Origin: CAYUMU01 sp964445985
Lineage (GTDB): Bacteria > Planctomycetota > Planctomycetia > Pirellulales > S012-138
Assembly (NCBI GenBank): GCA_964445985.1
Contig: CAYUMU010000078.1
Location: 1 to 31,078, forward strand
DNA length: 31,078 nt
Direction of reading: 5' to 3'
Program-made: the position numbers and the translations under genes
In this document: in pieces, positions 15,843-22,157 of the stretch
Layout: the number at the start of each line of letters is the position of its first letter
Position numbering within the stretch: position 1 is the first letter of the stretch
The notes under the pieces: model-generated
Databases searched by the model: none
What the model saw: only the letters and a program-made list of their open reading frames with translations
Told to the model about the DNA's origin: nothing

Positions 15843-16109
15843 TCAGGCATTGGCCCGGAAATGACGTTTGGCCGTAACTTTAGGTTGGCCTATTGTGGGA
15901 CGGCCTTCGAATTGCTCGTAATCGACGACCGCCGTCTTGGGAATGCGCAATTGACCAGCAATCTGACAAAAGTCCAACTTGCCGGTTCCTAGCAGTCTGC
16001 GCACCACCGAGATGGAAACGCCCCACCGCCGGGCGACGGAGACCGGGGCCCAGGTGTCGGCCCAGCCTGCGACCAGTTCTGCCGGCGAGGGTGGTTTCAT
16101 GGGCGGCAT
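15843..16109 (-). CDS. Small excisionase-like helix-turn-helix protein
   Basis: An 88-residue reading of a longer open frame that extends to 16358. Residues about 21-66 fit the MerR/excisionase-type HTH (VSVARRWGVSISVVRRLLGT, then GKLDFCQIAGQLRIPKTAVVDY): a winged helix-turn-helix in which a short conserved helix pair is followed by a basic beta-wing. The upstream part of the frame looks non-coding, and neither Met at 16109 or 16100 has a good Shine-Dalgarno, so the start is uncertain. Such proteins act as excisionases or small DNA-binding regulators. No integrase, attachment site or phage gene is nearby, so a regulatory role is as likely. Confidence 0.65.
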   Translation of the reverse strand: MPPMKPPSPAELVAGWADTWAPVSVARRWGVSISVVRRLLGTGKLDFCQIAGQLRIPKTAVVDYEQFEGRPTIGQPKVTAKRHFRANA

Positions 16110-16373
16110 GGCGATGGGCTCGCGCGGTGAAGGATGGGAGTCGCAGTAGCCGGTCCTACTTGCGTGGGCCCGGCACAATGCCGATAGGATGGAGCAGCCT
16201 TTCCAGATTCGCATTCCTACGCCAGAACGCCTTGGGCTACAATGCCCGCCGGTGATGTGCGCCCCGCGGACTTTCTCAACCAGCCAGCGGCCTGAATATC
16301 GCCGGTTCGCTTGCTTCGCTCCAGCCGCAGCGGCTATTGCACGATCCTTCACCTGCACGCCAGAGAGCTAATC

Positions 16374-16853
16374 ATGGACCGCGGAATAGATGGTTTTCTG
16401 CCGGGGAGTCGCGCCTCCATCATGCTCGACGTGGTCTTTATCGCCATGTTCCTGGTGCTGCCGGTGTTGGCCTGGAGCATTGCCCTGGTGCGACGAGGCC
16501 GGTACAGCCTGCACAAGAGGGTGCAACTGACGCTCGGCCTGGTGTTGCTGCTGGCCGTGACCGCTTTCGAGATCGATATGCGGTTCTTCACCGATTGGGC
16601 CGCCCGGGCTGTCGATTCGGCCTATTACCCGGGCGGTGTTTACGCGGCGCTATATATCCACCTGGTGTTTGCCGTGACCACGGCGCTGGTTTGGGTATGG
16701 GTCATCGTGTCGGCCTGGCGACGGTTCCCGCGCCCGCCCGCCCCCGGGGACCACAGCCGCAGCCATCGCCGCTGGGGCTGGATCGCCGCCTGGGACATGG
16801 CCCTGACGGCAATCACCGGCTGGATCTTTTACTACCTGGCGTTTTGGGGATGA
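16374..16853 (+). CDS. DUF420 family membrane protein (CtaM/YozB-like)
   Basis: A 159-residue protein with four or so predicted transmembrane helices: about 17-37, 50-68, 88-110 and 138-157. The start at 16374 has GAGAG seven bases upstream; the frame extends 63 bases further without support. Conserved histidines on the helices (HKRVQL, YIHLVF) fit the DUF420 family. In Bacillus and Staphylococcus the DUF420 protein YozB/CtaM is needed for the activity of haem-copper terminal oxidases. No oxidase or haem A genes lie in the window. A role in oxidase assembly is inferred from family only. Confidence 0.85.
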   Translation: MDRGIDGFLPGSRASIMLDVVFIAMFLVLPVLAWSIALVRRGRYSLHKRVQLTLGLVLLLAVTAFEIDMRFFTDWAARAVDSAYYPGGVYAALYIHLVFAVTTALVWVWVIVSAWRRFPRPPAPGDHSRSHRRWGWIAAWDMALTAITGWIFYYLAFWG

Positions 16854-16874
16854 GAACGAGTGGGGAGCCGAAGC

Positions 16875-16985
16875 GAGTGCGGAATTCGGAGTGCGGAATT
16901 CGGAGTTGGAAAACAGAACCCAAACGCCTCCCCCAAAGATTACCAGTCCCCAACCACCAGTCCCCAGCTACCAGCCCCCAACCCC
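16875..16985 (+). repeat. Composite intergenic repeat, copy 1
   Basis: Two perfect tandem units GAGTGCGGAATTCG (16875-16902) are followed by a spacer and then a block of CCAGTCCCCA/CCAGCCCCCA-like units (16942-16985) running right up to the stop codon of the DUF1080 gene. A second copy with the same two parts in the same order lies on the minus strand at 22057-22153. Both copies start within about 25 bases after a stop codon in the sense direction (here, the DUF420 gene). Confidence 0.85.
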
Positions 16986-17641
16986 TAGTCCATCTCTTTG
17001 ATCTCGATATTCCGCCAGCGCACTTCGTACGGGCCGCTGCCTTTTTTGATGCCGTGAACTTGGAGGGCGATAAAGCCGGAGGGCATGCCCGACTTCTCGT
17101 CGATGAGGTCGGCGACCGGCACGCCGTTGACCCAGGTCTTGATCGATTTGCCGTTGGCGATGACGTGGAACTTGTTCCATTCGCCTTTCTTGAAGGCGGC
17201 CACCGCTTGGGGGTCGCTACGATCTTCGCTGAGCCAACCGGTGCCCAGGGCTTCGCCGTAAATGAACCCGGCGGTGCCGTTGGTTGCGATTTCGACCTGC
17301 GGCCCGTGTACCCGGCCATTGTCCTTGTCGGCCTTGCTGGCCGAGCGAATTTGCACGCCGGAGTTCAGCGCGTCGTCTACCTTGACCTCGAACTTGAGTT
17401 CAAAGTTGCCGTATTCTTTATCGGTGCAGAGGAACGAGTTGGGGCTCCCTTCGCTGGTGGCGCCAAGCACGGCGTCGTCTTCGATTTTGTAGGTGGCGGT
17501 GCCGTTCTTCTGGGTCCAACCGCTGAGCGATTTGCCATCGAACAAGGGCTTGAAACCATCTTTGTCGGCGGCCAAGAGTCCAGTGGTGGTGGTCAGCGCG
17601 GCCAACACCATCATGGCGCGCAAGGGGCGAGCGACGTTCAT
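16985..17641 (-). CDS. DUF1080 (3-keto-disaccharide hydrolase-type) secreted protein
   Basis: A 218-residue protein. The ATG at 17641 has GAGAGGA nine bases upstream and begins a Sec signal peptide (MNVARPLRAMMVLAALTTTT, cut near A24). The mature part is a single DUF1080 beta-sandwich of the concanavalin-like type, with family signatures LFDGKSLSGW near the start, NSGVQIRS in the middle, GEWNKFHVIANG and a C-terminal ALQVHG...VRWRNIEIKEM. DUF1080 proteins are abundant in planctomycetes and include enzymes that hydrolyse 3-keto-glycosides. The substrate here is unknown. It is divergent from the toroid membrane protein at 18193. Confidence 0.92.
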   Translation of the reverse strand: MNVARPLRAMMVLAALTTTTGLLAADKDGFKPLFDGKSLSGWTQKNGTATYKIEDDAVLGATSEGSPNSFLCTDKEYGNFELKFEVKVDDALNSGVQIRSASKADKDNGRVHGPQVEIATNGTAGFIYGEALGTGWLSEDRSDPQAVAAFKKGEWNKFHVIANGKSIKTWVNGVPVADLIDEKSGMPSGFIALQVHGIKKGSGPYEVRWRNIEIKEMD

Positions 17642-18192
17642 GCTTGCAAATCCTCTCAAAAAATCGTGCGGAGATGTCCGGCCCAACGTGTTGGGTGGCG
17701 AGCGAATGGCCCCTCCCGCCCGCGGTTGTTGGAGGGGGGAAGAGCCAGGGAGAACTGCCGCGAGCGAGCCATCGGCGTAGTCGGCGGCAGGGTAGGCTAG
17801 TATAATTGGAAGAACCGGTCGGGGCGAACCAGACGATCTATTCTCTTCCAGAAAAACTCTGCCCCGCGCACTTCTCACCCCTCCAATGGCGAATTTTGCG
17901 CGCAAGCGGGCCGTTAGCGGCGGTCTGGCGAGGGAATTCGCCCGATAGTTTGAAAGGGGAAGCGGTGAGGTAGACGCTTGGCTCCCGATTCTGGCGAAGG
18001 AAATTCCGCACGCCAGCTTCTGGGGGTGGGAAACTTGCGAAAGACTGGTATCGCCGCCACGGACTGGTAGACTGAAGGGTGAGAGAAAGGCTCGGGCCGG
18101 TCCCTTCTATTGCACGGTCGTGTAACCGATCCTTTTCCCGACCAATAGTGCTAGCCCGCAACCACAGCCCGCACGGAGCACGGGGAAAACGC
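17642..18192. other. 551 bp divergent intergenic region
   Basis: Lies between the starts of the DUF1080 gene (minus) and the toroid membrane protein gene (plus), so promoters for both are expected. A TATAAT at 17801-17806 could be a -10 element for plus-strand transcription, but no good -35 lies at the right distance. I see no gene, RNA or strong palindrome. Confidence 0.45.
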
Positions 18193-20283
18193 ATGGCATA
18201 TGACGCACGCCAAGGGGGGCAATCACCACAACCTCCCAATCCTGGAGCCGCGCCGCCCCGAGTTGCCGGCCAAGCGCCCCAGCCCCGATCGGCCGCGCCG
18301 GGCAAGCTTCGTCCGCAGCCCATTCCGGCCCAAGGGGCTCCGCCGCAGCCGCCCGGCGGCGTGAACCCCGCAACCGGCTATAACCCTGCAACCGGCTATG
18401 CCAATCCGCAGGGCTACGCGCCCCCGCAACAGCCGATGCCGCAGCAACCTGTGCCCCAGCAGTCTGGCGGCTTGCGCCCCCAGCCGATCCCGGCCCAGCA
18501 GCCGCAGCTCCTGCCACCGCAAGGCGTGCTGCCGCAAGCGGGCCAACCTCAAGCTCTGCGGCCGCAACCGCTTCGTCCGCAGCCCCTGCCGGCGCAACCA
18601 GCACCAGCCCTGCCGCACCCTTCGCAACAAGTTCCCGCCCAGCCAAATCCGGCGCGTCCGATGCCCGTTCCGGCCGGCGCTCGGCCGATGCCGCTGCCAG
18701 CGAATGGGCAGCAGCCTGGCGTTCAACAGCCCAATGGCGCCCAGCATCCCAGCGGTCAGCGAGCGCGTCCGCAACCGGTGCCGCAGCAGCCTTCGGGTCT
18801 TCGTCCGCAACCGCTGCCGGCGGGCATGCAGCCGGGCCATGCGGTGCCAGCGGGCGAGCGGATTCCGGTCCCGCGCGACAACGCCAACGAAGAAGAAGCG
18901 TCGGAAACGCTCGAGACACTGAAAAAGTCGGCCCCGGCCTGGCTGGTCAGCGGCGTGGTCCACATGGTGCTGATCGTGATGCTCGCGCTGTGGCTGATCA
19001 TTCCCAAAGATGATGGCGCGGTCACGCTGGAAGTGTATCACCACGAGAACGAGGGGGAGCAGCTCAACGACGACGCGCTGGACTTCGAAACCTTGATGCC
19101 GGTTGATGAGTCGGTGCTTACGCCCCAAGATCTCACGGAGGTGCCTGATCCGCTAGCGAACCCGCCCCTGTTGGAATTGACGTCGACCAATCCAGTGATG
19201 TCGAGCGATGTTGCCTCTCCGGTGATCGGGCTCGCCGACGGCCGTAGCGAAGGCTCACGCGCCAGCCAACTATCCAAACATGGCGGTGACGGCAAAACAG
19301 AAGCTGCCGTTGGTCTGGGCCTGAAATGGCTCGCCAAACAGCAATACCCCGATGGCTCGTGGAGCCTGACCGGCCCCTTCAACGCCTATCGCGACGGACC
19401 ACCGCTGGAAAACAAAGAGTCGGCCACGGCCATGGCCTTGCTGGCTTTCTTGGGCAATGGCCAAACCGACCGGATCGGCCTGAAAGAATATCAAGAAACC
19501 GTGGCTCGCGGTTTCAAATGGCTGCTCAAGCAGCAACTCGAAAACGGCCGCTTTCAAACCGACAAGCACAGCCACCACTTCTATACGCATGGTCAAAGCA
19601 CGATCGCCATTTGCGAGTTGTACGCCATGACCAAAGACGAGCGGTATCGCGAGCCGTGCCTGAAGGCCATCGACTATATCGTGGCCAACCAGGCGCCTCA
19701 GGGCGGCTGGCGATACCACCCCGGCGACGAACTGAGCGATACCTCGGTGACCGGCTGGGTACTGATGGCCTTGCAAAGCGCCAAAATGGCCGACTTGCCC
19801 GTTTCGCAAGACGTGCTCGATAAGGTCACCAAGTACCTCGACCGCGCCACCGTCGATGGCGGCAGCCTGTACGGTTATTTGCCCGACACGCAAGAAGCCA
19901 CGCCCACCATGACGGCCGAAGCTCTGCTGTGCCGGCAATACTTGGGCTGGCCTCAAAATGATGCCCGCCTGGTGCGTGGCGTGGACCTGCTGTTGCGCGA
20001 TCACATGCCCACTTGGAAAGGGCGTGACGTGTACTACTGGTACTACGGCACCCAACTGATGCACCACATGGAAGGCCCCGCGTGGACCAAGTGGAACGAC
20101 AACATGAAGAAGATGCTGGTCGATAACCAGGTGAAATCGGGCCGCGAGGTGGGCAGTTGGAACCCCGAAGGGGACGAGTGGGGACAGTTCGCCGGCCGGC
20201 TCTATACCACGTGCCTTTCGATTTACATGCTCGAAGTTTATTACCGCCACCTGCCGCTCTACACGATCAAGAAGAGCGGCTAA
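18193..20283 (+). CDS. Membrane-anchored alpha/alpha-toroid (prenyltransferase/squalene-oxidase repeat) protein
   Basis: A 696-residue protein. The ATG at 18193 is preceded by CGGGGAAAACGC; a longer frame from 18079 has no support. Residues about 1-235 are extremely rich in Pro, Gln, Ala and Leu, with repeated LRPQPLPAQ-like units. One transmembrane helix (about 250-272, SGVVHMVLIVMLALWLIIP) places the C-terminal half outside the cytoplasm. Residues about 370-690 form a toroid with QYPDGSWSLTG and QAPQGGWRYHPGDELSD turns like QW motifs and helices such as TSVTGWVLMALQSAKMAD. No cyclase DXDD motif is seen, so a binding role is more likely than terpene cyclisation. It is followed 53 bp downstream by a small secreted protein gene, probably in one operon. 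Confidence 0.88.
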   Translation: MAYDARQGGQSPQPPNPGAAPPRVAGQAPQPRSAAPGKLRPQPIPAQGAPPQPPGGVNPATGYNPATGYANPQGYAPPQQPMPQQPVPQQSGGLRPQPIPAQQPQLLPPQGVLPQAGQPQALRPQPLRPQPLPAQPAPALPHPSQQVPAQPNPARPMPVPAGARPMPLPANGQQPGVQQPNGAQHPSGQRARPQPVPQQPSGLRPQPLPAGMQPGHAVPAGERIPVPRDNANEEEASETLETLKKSAPAWLVSGVVHMVLIVMLALWLIIPKDDGAVTLEVYHHENEGEQLNDDALDFETLMPVDESVLTPQDLTEVPDPLANPPLLELTSTNPVMSSDVASPVIGLADGRSEGSRASQLSKHGGDGKTEAAVGLGLKWLAKQQYPDGSWSLTGPFNAYRDGPPLENKESATAMALLAFLGNGQTDRIGLKEYQETVARGFKWLLKQQLENGRFQTDKHSHHFYTHGQSTIAICELYAMTKDERYREPCLKAIDYIVANQAPQGGWRYHPGDELSDTSVTGWVLMALQSAKMADLPVSQDVLDKVTKYLDRATVDGGSLYGYLPDTQEATPTMTAEALLCRQYLGWPQNDARLVRGVDLLLRDHMPTWKGRDVYYWYYGTQLMHHMEGPAWTKWNDNMKKMLVDNQVKSGREVGSWNPEGDEWGQFAGRLYTTCLSIYMLEVYYRHLPLYTIKKSG

Positions 20284-20336
20284 GCGGATCGGGCCAGGGG
20301 AGTTGAGCGCGGGGCAATCCACGGAGGAAAAGGCCG

Positions 20337-20957
20337 ATGCACAAACGAGCCTGGCTGCTCCCGCTGGCGGCACTCGCCATGCCCTCCCCGGCGATGGCGC
20401 AGCAAGATATGGTCACCGTGCAGTTGCCCACCTTCAGCATGTTTACGGTCAGCACCACGGTGCTGGTGCCCGATCGCGGCGGCGCTTACCTGGGCGGAGT
20501 GGGCAGGGCCTCGGCCGGCAGCAACCAGTTTGGACCCGCCCCGGCGCCAGCCGCCATGGGCGCCGGCGGTATCGAACGCCAGGCGGCTGGCGTGCAGGTT
20601 TCGGTCTGGATTCACGACTTCCGCGCCTTGGAGCCCACGGGCACACCCAGCGGCGCTGCCTTGCAGCTATCGGGCGCGGCCACGACCGCGGCGGCCGCTC
20701 GCGAGCCGCAGGCACAATCGCCGGCGATCCGGAGCGTGTCTGACTGGAAGGCCCTGCGAGCCCAACAAGCGGCCGAGCAGCAGCAAGAAGTGCTTGAACT
20801 GGCCGAAAAGGCGGCCGCCGCCGCGGAGCAGGGCAACACGGCCGCCGCCAGAATCTACTTGCAAATGGCCCTGCGCCGAGCCGACGACACCTTGCGGCCC
20901 ACGATTGTCGCCGAACTGAAGAACCTGGCCCAACCGCGCGTGGCGGAACGCCCTTGA
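20337..20957 (+). CDS. Small secreted protein with a secretin-like beta segment and coiled-coil tail
   Basis: A 206-residue protein with GGAGG nine bases before the ATG. A signal peptide (1-21, cleaved after AMA) is followed by a beta-rich segment (VTVQLPTFSMFTVSTTVLVP, then DRGGAYLGGV), which resembles the TVLVPDGG strand of secretin-family proteins. Residues about 150-185 are Ala/Glu/Gln-rich and probably a coiled coil. It follows the toroid membrane protein gene after 53 bp, likely in the same transcript. I do not recognise a named family; the secretin resemblance is only a short motif. Confidence 0.75.
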   Translation: MHKRAWLLPLAALAMPSPAMAQQDMVTVQLPTFSMFTVSTTVLVPDRGGAYLGGVGRASAGSNQFGPAPAPAAMGAGGIERQAAGVQVSVWIHDFRALEPTGTPSGAALQLSGAATTAAAAREPQAQSPAIRSVSDWKALRAQQAAEQQQEVLELAEKAAAAAEQGNTAAARIYLQMALRRADDTLRPTIVAELKNLAQPRVAERP

Positions 20958-21004
20958 GAATTATCAGCGCGAAGATTTAGAGGCTTTCCGAGAACCCTGT
21001 TCCC

Positions 21005-21039
21005 CCCTCACCCCGACCCTGGCCCGCGAGGGGCGAGGG
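21005..21039. terminator. Palindromic element between convergent genes
   Basis: CCCTCACCCC at 21005-21014 pairs with GGGGCGAGGG at 21030-21039 with one A/C mismatch. It lies between the convergent ends of the small secreted protein gene (20957) and the GDP-mannose dehydratase gene (21057), where a bidirectional terminator would be expected. There is no T run. It also resembles the CCCTCACCCCGACCC-type intergenic repeats of planctomycetes. Confidence 0.4.
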
Positions 21040-21056
21040 AGTCATTGGATAGGCAC

Positions 21057-22052
21057 TTAGCTCTGCTCCGGCTTTTTCCGCCCCAGGGTGGCAGCCACCA
21101 GCGCCAGGTCGGCTTCGACCATCATGGCCACCAGTTCGCGGAACGTGACCTGCGGTTCCCAGCCCAGCTTTTGGCGGGCTTTGCTGGCATCGCCGCGCAG
21201 CGTGTTCACCTCGGCCGGCCGGAAGAGGGTTTGATCGACCACCACGTAGTCTTGCCAGTCGAGATTGACGTGGGCAAACGCGAACTCGGCAAACTCGCGA
21301 ACCGAGTGCTGCTCGCCGGTGGCCACCACGTAATCGTCGGGCTCGTCTTGTTGCAGCATCTGCCACATCGCCCGCACGTAGTCGCCGGCATAACCCCAAT
21401 CGCGGCGGGCTTCGAGATTACCCAGTCGCAGTTCGCGTTCGAGCCCTAGCTTGATGCGAGCCACCAGGTGGCTGATTTTGCGGGTCACAAATTCCTTGCC
21501 CCGCAGCGGCGACTCGTGGTTGAACAGAATGCCCGAGCAGGCGAACATCTTGTAGCTTTCGCGGTAGTTGACCGTGATCCAATGCCCATACACCTTGGCC
21601 ACGCCGTAAGGACTGCGCGGCCAAAAGGGCGTGTTCTCGGTCTGCGGCTCCTCGCGAATGTGGCCGAACATCTCGCTGCTGGAAGCCTGATAGAACCGGA
21701 TGCCGCGATCCACCAGCCGGATGGCCTCGAGCATCCGCGTCACGCCCAGCGCCGTGAACTCGCCGGTTAGCAGCGGCTGGTTCCAACTGGTGGGCACAAA
21801 GCTTTGCGCCGCCAGGTTGTACACCTCGCGCGGCCGCACGTCGTCGATGAGCCGGACGATCGAAAGCTGGTCGAGCAGGTCGGCCTGATGCAGATGCAAC
21901 TGGTCTTGAACGGTGGCGATGCGTTCAAAGTTTTCGCTACTGGAACGCCGCACCATGCCGTGGACTTCGTAGCCTTGGCCGAGCAGAAACCGAGCCAGAT
22001 AGGCTCCGTCTTGGCCAGTGATGCCGGTAACGAGTGCGCGTTTGTCGGTCAC
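21057..22052 (-). CDS. gmd: GDP-mannose 4,6-dehydratase
   Basis: A 331-residue short-chain dehydratase of the NDP-sugar family. The N-terminal TGITGQDG (G10, G13, G16) binds NADP. The catalytic SSSEMFG segment (S125, E127) and Y149-x-x-x-K153 (YGVAKVYG) are intact, and RRSSSENFERI near 35 and RDWGYAGDYVRAMW are family signatures. It converts GDP-D-mannose to GDP-4-keto-6-deoxy-D-mannose, the precursor of GDP-L-fucose and GDP-rhamnose used in surface polysaccharides. The start is a GTG at 22052 without a clear Shine-Dalgarno. No fucose synthase (fcl) gene accompanies it. It lies 105 bp downstream of gyrA. Confidence 0.95.
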   Translation of the reverse strand: MTDKRALVTGITGQDGAYLARFLLGQGYEVHGMVRRSSSENFERIATVQDQLHLHQADLLDQLSIVRLIDDVRPREVYNLAAQSFVPTSWNQPLLTGEFTALGVTRMLEAIRLVDRGIRFYQASSSEMFGHIREEPQTENTPFWPRSPYGVAKVYGHWITVNYRESYKMFACSGILFNHESPLRGKEFVTRKISHLVARIKLGLERELRLGNLEARRDWGYAGDYVRAMWQMLQQDEPDDYVVATGEQHSVREFAEFAFAHVNLDWQDYVVVDQTLFRPAEVNTLRGDASKARQKLGWEPQVTFRELVAMMVEADLALVAATLGRKKPEQS

Positions 22053-22056
22053 GGAA

Positions 22057-22153
22057 GTGGGGGCTGGGGGTTAGGGACTGGGGGCTGGTTGCTGGGGAGC
22101 CGATGGATGGCGCATTGCTTTTTCCGGAATTCCGCACTCCGAATTCCGCACTT
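22057..22153 (-). repeat. Composite intergenic repeat, copy 2
   Basis: Read on the minus strand, an AAGTGCGGAATTCG unit then GAGTGCGGAATTC (22126-22153) is followed by about 25 bp and a block of CCAGCCCCCAGTCCC-type units (22057-22098). This is the same two-part layout as copy 1 at 16875, in the opposite orientation on the chromosome. It starts within five bases of the gyrA stop codon. Confidence 0.85.
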
Positions 22154-22157
22154 CTTC

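Noticed and set aside
16337..17800. Plus-strand open frame of 487 codons
   Set aside because: It spans the DUF420 gene in another frame, the composite repeat and the antisense of the DUF1080 gene, and has no coherent protein features.
17801..17806. TATAAT promoter element
   Set aside because: No acceptable -35 hexamer lies 15-19 bases upstream, so it was not listed as a promoter.
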